Source: Paraburkholderia phenazinium
GTDB lineage: Bacteria; Pseudomonadota; Gammaproteobacteria; Burkholderiales; Burkholderiaceae
NCBI RefSeq assembly: GCF_900100735.1
Contig: NZ_FNCJ01000028.1
Coordinates: 1-64,000 of the forward strand
Length of the DNA stretch: 64,000 bases
Direction: 5' to 3'
Positions 34,106-42,637 of the stretch are shown here, in pieces (the first letter of the stretch is position 1; each line of letters opens with the position of its first letter). The notes beneath the pieces were generated by a model. It saw nothing but the letters and a program-made list of their open reading frames with translations. It did not search any database and was not told where the DNA came from. Made by a program: the position numbers and the translations under genes.

Positions 34106-34738
34106 TTAGGGCTTCACAAACCGATAGGCGAAGCGATCGGTTTCACCCTTGATCGAGGGGTCGAACACTTTGCTCGAGTGCGGATCGTCCTTGTTGGCGA
34201 GAACGGTGCTTTCCGCGTCCAGTACGAAGCCTGCCGCTTCCACCTCCTCGCGCACGGACGCAGGGTCAATCCGATGCAGCGACTGGGCGTTGCTCATGCC
34301 CACTCCGGCGGCGGTGGCGTGATCGACGATGACATAGTACCCACCGGACTTCAGTCGCTCGTAGACGGCTCGGTTGAACTCCGCCGCCGTTGCGCCTTTG
34401 GCCTGCATAAGCGCAGTGTGGAGGTCGTGGTAGAACAGGTGCAGCCACAGGACATCCGCCGGTCGAGTGGCCCGCGGCATCGCCACGAGGTCCGCCGAAA
34501 CGACCTCGACGTTCTCTCGGCCCGGCTCCTTCGCAAGCGTCCGCATGAGGCCGACCGGATCGTTCTTGAAGTGGGCGACTTCGGCCGGCACGAAGCTGTA
34601 GACCCGTCCTTCGGGTCCCACGACGTCTGAAAAGAGACGGGTCCAGTCGCCGTCGCCCGGGTAAACGTCGATGACGGTGGCGCCCGTATCGACGCGTGAG
34701 AAGCGGATCAACTCCGCTAGCTCGGATTGGTCGTACAT
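34106..34738 (-). CDS. Predicted SAM methyltransferase (COG4798-like)
   Basis: 210-residue class I methyltransferase-fold protein. VIDVYPGDGDWTRLFSDVVG is motif I, with the second G replaced to give GDGD, and VYSFVPAEV, VLWLHLFYHDLH and GGYYVIVDHATAAG follow. The acceptor is unknown. AAGGAG lies five bases before the ATG at 34738. It is in the eroded patch between the LysR fossil and the broken SnoaL copy. Confidence 0.82.
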   Translation of the reverse strand: MYDQSELAELIRFSRVDTGATVIDVYPGDGDWTRLFSDVVGPEGRVYSFVPAEVAHFKNDPVGLMRTLAKEPGRENVEVVSADLVAMPRATRPADVLWLHLFYHDLHTALMQAKGATAAEFNRAVYERLKSGGYYVIVDHATAAGVGMSNAQSLHRIDPASVREEVEAAGFVLDAESTVLANKDDPHSSKVFDPSIKGETDRFAYRFVKP

Positions 34739-34829
34739 GGTATCTCCTTCACGGTAGAGAATTCGACGAGCGTATGACGTGCAAGGCATCGGTCCACGGC
34801 TCATTCGCCATAGACCGCGAAGAATGCCG

Positions 34830-35164
34830 CTAAGGCCGGCGCTTCGCTGGCGCGGACGCGTTCCTCTGAGCGGCCCGCGCCAGCGCCAGCGCCTGCGTGT
34901 TAATGTACTCCGGGATGTTCGTGATCTTGTCGTTCAGGGCGGCAGTGGCAAAGACGAAATGGTCATCGGCACCTCCTCGGAGGCCATCTGATATGCGGCC
35001 CCCACCCCAGCGCGTCCGCGATGCGTTCCACCCAACGGCCAATCGCTGCGGGGGGATGATCCACTCGATGTCTTCGGCAACCAGTGTCAACATGCTGTGC
35101 CTATCGCACGGCTGATCGCGACGAAGAGATTCCTCACGATCTGGACGTTCTTCTCGGCGCTCAT
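34830..35164 (-). pseudogene. Broken second SnoaL-like gene
   Basis: The start MSAEKNVQIVRNLFVAISR (from 35164) aligns with MSIEENVQVVKDFFAATG of the intact gene at 32723. After about 18 codons the match moves to another frame (LTLVAEDIEWIIP), then loses about 40 residues internally, and resumes as DDHFVFATAALNDKITNIPEYINTQALA. One frameshift near 35110 and one internal deletion are therefore visible. The two copies show that the SnoaL gene, like the LysR gene, was duplicated here and one copy decayed. Confidence 0.8.
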
Positions 35165-35285
35165 AGCATCGCCTTTGTTTTCTTTTCCATTTCCGCGGTC
35201 GGATCGCGCTCGATCGGTCGCATATGTCGTGTCGCTACCAATGAGAACGGCGTACCCGTAAGTCCAGCCACAGGACCGCGTCGGG

Positions 35286-36038
35286 TCAGCCCTGCGCCAT
35301 CCCCCCATCGACGGGAAGATCGATACCGGTGATGTAAGAACTTTCATCAGAGGCGAGGAACGTGACTGCTGCAGCGATTTCCTCGGGCATGCCCCTGCGG
35401 CCCATTGGGATCTGCGTGGTGAATTGTGCGACTGCTTGCTCGGCCTGTTCAGCGGTAAGGCCCGTCGTAGTCGCCAAGGCCGGGGTGTCGATTGCTCCGG
35501 GGCTCATACAATTCACGCGGATCTTGCGGTCTTTCAATTCCAAGGCCCAGCCGCGCGCGAAGTTGCGCACAGCCGCCTTACTCGCGGCGTAAGCAGTAAA
35601 TCCTGGAAGCCCGAGCACGTTCGAGACCGAAGAGTTCAGGATAATCGAACCGCCGTCTTTGAAGAGGGGAAGGGCCTTCTGCACCGTAAAGAACATTCCC
35701 TTCACGTTCACGTCGAAGGTCTGGTCAAAATGGGCCTCACTAGCTACCGCGAGCGGTGCGATTGTCCCTGCGCCCGCGTTCGCGAAGAGAATGTCGATGT
35801 GACCATGTTTCTCCTTCACGATAGCAAAGAGGCGATCCAGATCTTCCAGGCGCGACACATCGCCCACGACCGTCGTAACGTTTTTCTTAATGTGCGTGGC
35901 GGCCTCTTTCAGCTCTTTCTCCCGGCGCCCAGTGATTACGACATGCGCACCCTCATCCACGAAGCGCTTGGCTGTGGCCAAGCCAATCCCACTGCTACCG
36001 CCCGTGACGACTGCAATCTTGCCTTCTAAGTTTTTCAT
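35286..36038 (-). CDS. Short-chain dehydrogenase/reductase
   Basis: Classical SDR, 250 residues: TGGSSGIGLATAKRF (NAD(P) binding), NAGAG, catalytic Ser in LNSSVSN, and YAASK (Tyr-Lys). Arg residues after the first strand (TGRREKEL) suggest NADPH use. AAGGA lies ten bases before the ATG. The 48-bp element copy at 36195-36242 is 157 bp upstream, hinting at control by the LysR protein. The substrate is unknown. Confidence 0.92.
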   Translation of the reverse strand: MKNLEGKIAVVTGGSSGIGLATAKRFVDEGAHVVITGRREKELKEAATHIKKNVTTVVGDVSRLEDLDRLFAIVKEKHGHIDILFANAGAGTIAPLAVASEAHFDQTFDVNVKGMFFTVQKALPLFKDGGSIILNSSVSNVLGLPGFTAYAASKAAVRNFARGWALELKDRKIRVNCMSPGAIDTPALATTTGLTAEQAEQAVAQFTTQIPMGRRGMPEEIAAAVTFLASDESSYITGIDLPVDGGMAQG

Positions 36039-36194
36039 GATCTTTCATCCTTTCGTCATTAAAAAGCGGGCTCCCGCGACTGGCGGAGCCGAAGTCCAGC
36101 AACGGGACGACGACCCAAGCACCCCGCTAGAGGCGCGAGAGCTTGCAGATCGGCCCGCTGGCCGAACACGAATGGTAGGAGCGCACCGGCCTCC

Positions 36195-36242
36195 TGAGAA
36201 GACGACATATTGAGATGCAATCCATCTCTTCCGCAGATGGAC
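36195..36242. promoter_or_regulatory. 48-bp operator-like element, copy 3 (SDR side)
   Basis: TGAGAAG, 5 bp, ATATTGAGATGCAATCCATC, 7 bp, CAGATGGAC. Its core dyad is the best of the four copies, GAGATG-N5-CATCTC. It lies in the gap upstream of the minus-strand SDR gene. Confidence 0.6.
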
Positions 36243-36701
36243 GCCACTTACGGCCTGATAAATTTCATGCGCTGACTGTGACGGCGGCTCTGCGGACGAG
36301 ACCGCAACGAACTGCAAGTGATCTCTCTCGCGTTGTCGACGGCACGGATAGCCGCCTCCCCAGCGCCGACATCTGAATGTCGGCAAAGCGACCTGGAACG
36401 GCCGCACGTGCCTGATCGGCCAACGTCGGCTCTGGCCGAATATTCGCCGGCCAGCTCGGCGGCGTGAATGGCGGTTGCGCCTTGGAAGCAGCCGTTGAGA
36501 TGGCGCGAGGTCGAACGATGGTTCAGGGGCGATAGCAGGCGGACAGGAAATCAATGAGGATAGCCAATGGCGTAGCTCATCACTCAAAGCCTTATCTCGC
36601 GCGGAAAAGATACTGCTGCATTATGAGCACATACCAGCCTTGCCCCGCCGCCTTAGCCCTGTACCATAGCGGCGTCGATACTACGATCGCGGAGGCGCGT
36701 C
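36243..36701. other. Gene-free stretch after the accessory patch
   Basis: No supported gene. The open frames that cross it are Arg/Pro-rich and unlike real proteins. It lies at the boundary where the eroded LysR patch meets conserved chromosome and may hold further gene remnants I could not identify. Confidence 0.4.
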
Positions 36702-37370
36702 ATGGCACGTCGATGGATGCAGCCCACCGTTGCCGCGGTGTGGCTTAGCACGATGGCAGCGGCCAGCTTCGCGGCCGACCCGGCGCCGTTTCCAACACCC
36801 GCGCCCGTTGTCTACGTGGCCGACTTCGACCTCGACGTCGCCAACGTCAAACCGGACAGCGGTCCCGGCAGCCGGTTGCGGCGCTTAGGCAGCGCGTTGC
36901 CGAGCGGCCCGCTACGGCAATCGAAAGACCCCCAGACCCAAGCCAAAGAGATCGTCGCCGATATGGCAGACGACCTCATCGCCGACCTCACGAAAGCCGG
37001 CATCGACGCGCGCCGCCTTCCACCCGGCGCGGCATTACCCGCTACCGGCTGGCAAGTGCGAGGCGTGTTTCTGAGTGTCGACGAGGGCAACCGCTTGCAG
37101 CGCGCGATGGTGGGCTTCGGCGCGGGCCAGAGTAATTTTCAGGTCGCGGTCTCGCTCGACGATCTGTCCAACCCCACCTTGCCACCGCTCTACGAGAACA
37201 CCGAGGAAGGCTCCAGCAAAGACAAACCCGGCGCCTTCATCAAGCTCAATCCCTACGTAATCGCCGCGAAGTTCGTGATGGCTGGCCACGACCAGAAATC
37301 CACGATCAAAAACACCGCGCAGCAGATCTCGGATTCGGTGGTGGAGAAGTTGAAGGCCAAAGCGCAATAA
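36702..37370 (+). CDS. DUF4410 exported protein
   Basis: 222 residues with an N-terminal signal peptide (MARRWMQPTVAAVWLSTMAAASFA). The mature part matches the DUF4410 pattern: VVYVADFDLDV, IVADMADDLIADLTKAGIDARRL, WQVRGVFLSVDEGNRLQRAMVGFGAG. Members are envelope proteins or lipoproteins of unknown function. There is no lipobox Cys. It stands alone, convergent with the phosphatase gene. Confidence 0.82.
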   Translation: MARRWMQPTVAAVWLSTMAAASFAADPAPFPTPAPVVYVADFDLDVANVKPDSGPGSRLRRLGSALPSGPLRQSKDPQTQAKEIVADMADDLIADLTKAGIDARRLPPGAALPATGWQVRGVFLSVDEGNRLQRAMVGFGAGQSNFQVAVSLDDLSNPTLPPLYENTEEGSSKDKPGAFIKLNPYVIAAKFVMAGHDQKSTIKNTAQQISDSVVEKLKAKAQ

Positions 37371-37444
37371 GGACGAAACAAGAGCGCAGGCAGGCAACTG
37401 GCGAGGTGAGTGCCTACTTACTCCCTGCATACCTGTTAACGGCA

Positions 37445-37477
37445 AGCGGTCCCGCCAGCCAAGCCGACGGGACCGCT
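37445..37477. terminator. Hairpin between convergent genes
   Basis: AGCGGTCCCG and CGGGACCGCT are perfect complements around 13 bases, midway between the stops of the DUF4410 and phosphatase genes. There is no T-run, so it may be a terminator of the hairpin-only kind or an mRNA-stabilising end. Confidence 0.5.
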
Positions 37478-37503
37478 AGACCCACAACAACCATTGACCC
37501 TAA

Positions 37504-39201
37504 TCAGACAAGCGCCAACGTACTAGTCAAATCCCCCAACGGCGCCAGCCCATTCTGCGCAAACGCACGATCACGCGCCACCACCCCTTCAAGCGGCTTC
37601 AATCCATGCACCCGGGTAATGAAGCGCAGAATCGAATTGGTGTCATAGACCGTGTGATCCACATAGCCCTTCTTCGCCAGCGGCGACACCACCAGCGCAG
37701 GAATTCGCGAACCCGGACCCCAGCGGTCGCCCTTCGGCGGCGACACCGGATCCCACCACCCGCCGTTCTCATCGACGGTCACGATCACCACCGTATTCGC
37801 CCACTGCGGGCTGCGCTGCAGATGGTCGATCACCGCGGCGATATGACGGTCGCCGGATTCGACGTCCGCATATCCCGCATGCATGTTCAGATTGCCTTGC
37901 GGCTTGTAGAACGTAACAGCAGGCAGGCGCCCCGCGTCGATATCGGCGAGCAGGCGGTTGGTCGACGCGTCGTCGCCCACGCCGGCATCGCGCAGATGCT
38001 GGCGGCGCGCGTCGGTGCCCGGCGCGTAGTTGACGAAGTAGTTGAACGGCTGATGGTGGTACTGGAAGTCCGGCACGTCGCCCGTGTCCTTATGGTCGAT
38101 CGCGTACTGCCACGCGCCGGCGTACCACGCCCAACTCACGCCCTTATCCGACAGACGATCGCCGATAGTCGCGTAGCTTTGCGGCGGCAGCACGCGCGGA
38201 TTGGACAGATCGGCCGTGGTCGGATTGCCCCCCGGCGCAGGCGGCACGAAGCTCGGCTGATACGGCGGCGCCATGGTGTTGACGGCGTAACCGTCGGGAG
38301 TGAACAGGCCGTCGTTGACGAACTTCGGCGGGCCATCGAGCGCGGAGGCCGGCGAATGGGCCGCGACCTTGAGCCGGGTACCGGTCGGATCATCCCCTTC
38401 GATCACCGACACGAACTGCTTCGCCGCGGTGTTATGCACATCCGGTACGAGCGGCGCTTGCGCAGAGATCAGGAAGATGTGGTTGAGCCACGAGCCGCCG
38501 AAGGCCGCCATGAAGAAGTTGTCGCACAGCGTGTATTGCTGCGCGAGATTCCAGATCCGCAGCGTCTCGGCGGAGTTCCGGTAGTGCCCCATCACCAGAC
38601 CACCCGAGTCGGCCCACGCGACAAACTGGTTGTTGCGCCCGGCGTTGATCTGCATCTGGTTCTGATAGAACCGGTGCCACAGGTCGCGCGTAATCACGCC
38701 GTTCGGCAGCGGTGCGCCTTGCGCATCGGTGATGCGGAACGGCTTGTTGTTCAGATCGACGATGTCACGCTCGCCGATCATGTAGCGCTTGCCGTCCACT
38801 TCCTGAGCTTGCGGCACGAGGCCGCCCCAGATCTTCGGCAACTGCGGCAGCGGTGTCTTGCCGTCGCGGTCGAGCTGCACATAGCGCTCTGCGGGCACGG
38901 CATCGAGCGGATGCTGCAAGCCCGGGAAGTTGCCGTACAGATTGGCGAAGCTGCGGTTCTCCGCGTAGATCACCACGATCTGCTTGACCTGATCGTTCAA
39001 GGCGGCGTCGAGGCGGAGGTCGGCTGCGCTGCGCGGGGCGCCCGTCGCCAGCTCTTCGGTGTTGCAGCCGGAGAGGGCGAGTCCGAGCCCCACCGCTGCG
39101 ATGCCGGTTAGAACCCGGCGGCGCTCGGGGTTGTCGGGGCTGTCGTCGCCGGCAAGCTCCGCGTTCGGATGCGGCACGGGCAAATCGTCGTTCTGATTCA
39201 T
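37504..39201 (-). CDS. AcpA-family acid phosphatase/phospholipase C-like lipoprotein
   Basis: 565-residue enzyme of the AcpA/phosphoesterase (PLC-type) family. VIYAENRSFANLYG, GSWLNHIFLIS and VDENGGWWDPVSPP carry the metal and nucleophile residues. The N-terminus has a twin-Arg stretch (ERRRVLTG) and a lipobox (LALSGC), so it is probably exported by Tat and anchored as a lipoprotein. It likely liberates phosphate from extracellular organic phosphates. Confidence 0.88.
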   Translation of the reverse strand: MNQNDDLPVPHPNAELAGDDSPDNPERRRVLTGIAAVGLGLALSGCNTEELATGAPRSAADLRLDAALNDQVKQIVVIYAENRSFANLYGNFPGLQHPLDAVPAERYVQLDRDGKTPLPQLPKIWGGLVPQAQEVDGKRYMIGERDIVDLNNKPFRITDAQGAPLPNGVITRDLWHRFYQNQMQINAGRNNQFVAWADSGGLVMGHYRNSAETLRIWNLAQQYTLCDNFFMAAFGGSWLNHIFLISAQAPLVPDVHNTAAKQFVSVIEGDDPTGTRLKVAAHSPASALDGPPKFVNDGLFTPDGYAVNTMAPPYQPSFVPPAPGGNPTTADLSNPRVLPPQSYATIGDRLSDKGVSWAWYAGAWQYAIDHKDTGDVPDFQYHHQPFNYFVNYAPGTDARRQHLRDAGVGDDASTNRLLADIDAGRLPAVTFYKPQGNLNMHAGYADVESGDRHIAAVIDHLQRSPQWANTVVIVTVDENGGWWDPVSPPKGDRWGPGSRIPALVVSPLAKKGYVDHTVYDTNSILRFITRVHGLKPLEGVVARDRAFAQNGLAPLGDLTSTLALV

Positions 39202-39399
39202 CGGTCTTGCTCCTCAGGTCTGGGCCACTCTTGCGCGCCGGTCATCCCAGTCGCGCCGCAGCCGGTACTTCGTGCTTTTGTGTGGCAAGCGTGGTGAGAC
39301 CGTACGATGCCAGAATTCGTCCCATCAGGCCAAATTGGCCCGCGACGCTTCGCGCTATCATGCTGATCTGTAGACGATCAGCACGAACCATAGCCGGAT

Positions 39400-40356
39400 A
39401 TGGCAAAAGAAAACATGACAGGAGCGGGACGCAAAGCGGCCAAACCGCGCGGCGATGCGCCGACGGCTCAAGACGAGGCCGCAGCACCCGTTGATCTCAG
39501 CGAAACCGCCGACGAAGAGAGCGCCGGCGGTTCGACCTATCTCGTCCCGGGTCTCGAACGGGGCCTGCGCATTCTTGCGGAGTTCAGCGCACGCGAACCG
39601 GTGCTAGGCGCGCCGGAACTGTCGAAGCGCATCGGCATTCCTCGTACCACCACCTTCCGCCTGCTGCAGACGCTCGAAGCGCTCGGTTTTCTGGAGCGCG
39701 TCAATGGCGACCGTCATTTCCGACTCGGCGTCGCGGTGTTGCGGCTCGGCTTCGAATATTTGAGTTCGCTTGAATTGACCGATGTCGGCACGCCGCTGCT
39801 CGAACGCCTGCGTGATGCCACGGGACTGAGCGCGCACCTGCTGATCCGCGATCAGCGCGATGTGGTGTTCGTCGCGAAAGCCCAGGCGCATGATCCGATG
39901 TTCAGCTCGGTCAAGGTGCATGTCGGCACACGTCTGCCGGCGCATGCCACCGTGCATGGCCAGGTGTTGATGGGCGATCTGAGTTTCGAGGAATTACGCC
40001 AGCTTTATCCCGAGCCGCAGCTCGAGCGCTTTACGGATCGCACGCCGGCGACCGTCGAAGAACTCAACGAACGTGTGCGTGAAAGCGCGGCGCTCGGCTA
40101 TGCCGTGAGCGAGGCTTCGTTCGAGCGTGGGATTTCGGTGGTGACGGCGCCCGTGCGCGACCAGACTGGCCGCATCGTGGCTGCGTTGACGGTCACGGTG
40201 CCGCGCTCGGATATCGGCGAGGCCGGCGACCGCGAACCGCTGATTGCGGCGGTGTGCAATGCGGCGGTGGAACTGTCAACGCGCCTTAATTACCGGCCAC
40301 GTATCGAAGATCCGACTGTGGCCGAGGCGCGCCGCAGGACTGTGGCGGCCAGCTAG
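39400..40356 (+). CDS. IclR-family regulator, first of two paralogues
   Basis: 318 residues: an acidic, likely disordered leader (1-45), then the IclR winged helix (PGLERGLRILAEFSAREPVLGAPELSKRIGIPRTTTFRLLQTLEALGFL) and the effector domain ending in a LNYRPR tail. It is very similar along its whole length to the IclR protein at 46089 inside the catabolic operon. It is convergent with the porin gene. It probably responds to the operon's substrate or an intermediate. Confidence 0.92.
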   Translation: MAKENMTGAGRKAAKPRGDAPTAQDEAAAPVDLSETADEESAGGSTYLVPGLERGLRILAEFSAREPVLGAPELSKRIGIPRTTTFRLLQTLEALGFLERVNGDRHFRLGVAVLRLGFEYLSSLELTDVGTPLLERLRDATGLSAHLLIRDQRDVVFVAKAQAHDPMFSSVKVHVGTRLPAHATVHGQVLMGDLSFEELRQLYPEPQLERFTDRTPATVEELNERVRESAALGYAVSEASFERGISVVTAPVRDQTGRIVAALTVTVPRSDIGEAGDREPLIAAVCNAAVELSTRLNYRPRIEDPTVAEARRRTVAAS

Positions 40357-40436
40357 CCAAAGGGCGGCCCGGATGTGTGGGGCAGCCGGCTAAACGAAGC
40401 GCGGTCCGGCTGCATGGCACCCGGCCGCTTACCTCA

Positions 40437-41510
40437 TTAGAACGAGTGGTGCACACCTGTCAGGAACACCATCTGATTGCGGCCATTCGAGACGCCTGCC
40501 GTGAAGAACGCAGCGTCCGTATTCGAACCCGCACGCTCATACAGCGCATTCACATACACCTGGGTCGACTTCGACAGCGCGTAGATATCGCCGATCTCGA
40601 ACTGCGTCCAGCGGTGACCGTCGAAGCTCGTCGTCGCAGCACCGCCCGCCACGCTGTTAAACGGCGTGAACTGATAGTTCGCCCCCGCGTCGTAGGTCTG
40701 ATACGTGCTCGAGTACCCCGGCGAGTCCAGCTTCACGCGCGTGTACAGGCCATGCACCAGCAGGTTGCCGAACTGGTACGACAGCCCGGCGCCCATGTTC
40801 TCGACCTTGTCCGCCGTGTAGTTGGCGGCTGCCACACCCTGGAAGTTCGTGATGCCGGTCGTGACGATCGACGGCGTCTGGTCATGCTCGTTCGAGTAGA
40901 CCGCGCCTGCCTTGAACGGACCGTTCGCATAGCTGGCCGCGAAGCTCAAGGTGCGCCCGGTCGCGAAGTCAGTCGTGTTGCCGAGACCCATCATCGCGCC
41001 GAATGAGAAGCCGCTAAAGCTTGCCGAGCGGAACTTCACCGAGTTGTTGAACGGCACCACACTCGTGTCGGCCAACTGGTCGATATTGCCCGGGTGGAAC
41101 GCATACCAGCTGGCGGCGAGATACCCGGTGCTCAGCGGACCCAGCACGTCGAAGTTGAACGGCGTCTGGTGACCCAGCGTCAGCGAACCGATCTGATCCG
41201 AGCTAAGACCCACATACGCCTGGCGATTCCACAACGTGCCGGCCGACGCCATTGCCCCCGTCGTCGTATAGAAGCCGTTTTCCAACTGGAAGATGGCGTG
41301 CAGACCACCACCCAGATCCTCGACACCCTTCAGGCCCCAACGGTCGGGCTGCATGTTGCCCTGTTCCGCGATCCATTTCGTACTTCCGCCGACATTGCTG
41401 ATGTACGCGACTCCGGCATCCAGACTACCGTAAAGCGTGACACTGCTTTGTGCCCATGCCCCTGACGCGGCACACATGGCCGTAAGTCCGACTGCAATGA
41501 TTCTTTTCAC
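40437..41510 (-). CDS. Outer-membrane porin
   Basis: 357-residue 16-strand general porin. The signal peptide is MKRIIAVGLTAMCAASGAWA, followed by QSSVTLYGSLDAGVAYISN, the FQLENGFYTTTG L-region and the terminal strand ending in His-Ser-Phe. The start is GTG with AGGAG seven bases upstream. It is divergent from the dioxygenase operon and probably admits the aromatic substrate. Confidence 0.92.
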   Translation of the reverse strand: MKRIIAVGLTAMCAASGAWAQSSVTLYGSLDAGVAYISNVGGSTKWIAEQGNMQPDRWGLKGVEDLGGGLHAIFQLENGFYTTTGAMASAGTLWNRQAYVGLSSDQIGSLTLGHQTPFNFDVLGPLSTGYLAASWYAFHPGNIDQLADTSVVPFNNSVKFRSASFSGFSFGAMMGLGNTTDFATGRTLSFAASYANGPFKAGAVYSNEHDQTPSIVTTGITNFQGVAAANYTADKVENMGAGLSYQFGNLLVHGLYTRVKLDSPGYSSTYQTYDAGANYQFTPFNSVAGGAATTSFDGHRWTQFEIGDIYALSKSTQVYVNALYERAGSNTDAAFFTAGVSNGRNQMVFLTGVHHSF

Positions 41511-41622
41511 CGTTGGTTCTCCTGATCATATGACGAATAGCTAGATCCCATTCCGCCGTCTGTAGTGCATTGAGTGAGGGAGCGTTGGTCGTGGTTTATG
41601 CGCCAAAACTTCGCTTCTTGTT

Positions 41623-41633
41623 TGTTCCACCTA
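41623..41633 (+). promoter_or_regulatory. IclR half-site candidate, porin side
   Basis: TGTTCCACCTA is the exact reverse complement of TAGGTGGAACA at 41914-41924. CCTATGG is directly repeated at 41630 and 41649, and CCTAT/ATAGG form a further dyad at 41649-41665. It lies in the 440-bp divergent gap between porin and ferredoxin genes. Confidence 0.45.
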
Positions 41634-41882
41634 TGGGCGTGTGTATCGCCTATGGAAAGTATAGGGTCTTCAGAAGTGGTCAAAATAAATTTTTGAGCCC
41701 CGAGGAAACCCGAATGCCGTGCGAAGGATTGCTTCGGATGCCGACAGAAAAGCCTTAGGGAATAGGGACGTAACGCTGGTCCCGTTGTCAGGGAGGTAAG
41801 GGCTGGGGTGTCTGCCCGACGCCACATCAGTGTTTTCCCGTAACGCCGCAGATTTTTCTTTTTTTCTCGGCAAAGCGGCTCC

Positions 41883-41888
41883 TATAAT
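41883..41888 (+). promoter_or_regulatory. -10 box of the dioxygenase operon
   Basis: Consensus TATAAT, 63 bp before the ferredoxin start codon. The corresponding -35 region is a T-run without a good hexamer, which suggests an activator-dependent promoter. Confidence 0.55.
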
Positions 41889-41913
41889 TGTCCATACACG
41901 AACTGCTGTTTCT

Positions 41914-41924
41914 TAGGTGGAACA
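41914..41924 (-). promoter_or_regulatory. IclR half-site candidate, dioxygenase side
   Basis: TAGGTGGAACA is the mirror of the porin-side site and lies about 20 bp downstream of the expected transcription start, where bound protein would block transcription. The two 11-mers are 291 bp apart. Confidence 0.45.
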
Positions 41925-41950
41925 GAAAAGGCTCCAGGAGAAGGTAGCAA

Positions 41951-42265
41951 ATGACTGAACAATGGCGTTGCGCCGGACATGCCGGCGACCTGTCCGAAGA
42001 CGCGCCGCTCGAGTTCAAGCTCGAGGGCTCGGAGATCGGCATCTACAAGGTGGGCGATGCGCTGTACGCGCTGGAAAACGTCTGCCCCCATGCGTACGCG
42101 TTGCTGACGCAGGGCTTTGTCGACGGCGATACCGTCGAATGCCCGTTGCACGAAGCCGTGTTCCATATCCCGACTGGCAAGTGCTTGAAAGAGCCGGGCG
42201 GCCGCGACCTGAAGGTGTACGCGGTTCGTCTCGCCGGTGAAGAAATCCAGATCAAGGTGGAATGA
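41951..42265 (+). CDS. Rieske ferredoxin of a ring-hydroxylating oxygenase
   Basis: 104-residue electron carrier. The [2Fe-2S] ligands are C45 and H47 (CPHAYA) and C64 and H67 (CPLHEA). The length and fold match BphF/CarAc-type ferredoxins that pass electrons from an FAD reductase to the terminal oxygenase. It is the first gene of the catabolic operon, with AGGAG and AAGG upstream of the ATG. The reductase partner is encoded at 52762. Confidence 0.93.
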   Translation: MTEQWRCAGHAGDLSEDAPLEFKLEGSEIGIYKVGDALYALENVCPHAYALLTQGFVDGDTVECPLHEAVFHIPTGKCLKEPGGRDLKVYAVRLAGEEIQIKVE

Positions 42266-42266
42266 C

Positions 42267-42578
42267 ATGCGAGAGCAAGCCGTGAAATTCAATCCCTCCC
42301 TGAAGCCGTGGCTCGCGCCGCAGCCGAACAACGTGGCCGGCAAGGGCGTCATCGAAAAGCCGGGCGAGGCACAAAACCTCGTGTGGCAAACCCGCAAGGC
42401 CGAACCGACGCAATACGAGAACGACTTCGGCGACGCGCTCGAGAAGGTGTTCGATGCAGGCGCAGTGGAGTTGCAGGAAGTGGTCGACGGCTTGAATCGC
42501 GTCGGCTTCCGGACTCCGGAAGGCGCGGCATGGACCGCCGAGCGCCTGACCGCCGAATTCCGTCTGCTCGCCGAGTAA
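42267..42578 (+). CDS. Small recombinase-like helix-turn-helix protein
   Basis: 103 residues. The C-terminal half (DALEKVFDAGAVELQEVVDGLNRVGFRTPEGAAWTAERLTAEFRLL) resembles the helix-turn-helix segment of serine recombinases that reads 'GI.T..G..W....V'. The catalytic recombinase domain is absent. It is squeezed between ferredoxin (1-bp gap) and oxygenase genes, an unusual place for a DNA-binding protein. It may be an operon-specific regulator or an oxygenase accessory. The start MREQAVKFNPS at 42267 is preferred to the frame's earlier ATG inside the ferredoxin gene. Confidence 0.8.
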   Translation: MREQAVKFNPSLKPWLAPQPNNVAGKGVIEKPGEAQNLVWQTRKAEPTQYENDFGDALEKVFDAGAVELQEVVDGLNRVGFRTPEGAAWTAERLTAEFRLLAE

Positions 42579-42637
42579 GCGCGAGCCCCGAACAACCGAG
42601 CGAACCCGTCTCACTGCACCGCATCCGGAGTCTTTCC

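Noticed and set aside
33567..34630. Open frames on both strands over 33.6-34.6 kb
   Set aside because: They cross the operator copies and the LysR fossil and show no protein family; treated as chance frames in an eroded stretch.
31712..36242. The four 48-bp copies as a CRISPR or transposon end repeat
   Set aside because: Spacing is irregular, all lie in promoter-like positions with the same orientation, and no transposase or target duplication is visible.
36045..36587. 180-codon minus-strand frame in the gap after the SDR gene
   Set aside because: Arg/Pro/Ser-rich with no recognisable segment and no ribosome-binding site; kept as gene-free.
37606..39111. 501-codon plus-strand frame opposite the acid phosphatase gene
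   Set aside because: Composition dominated by Arg, His and Val with no motif; shadow of the phosphatase.
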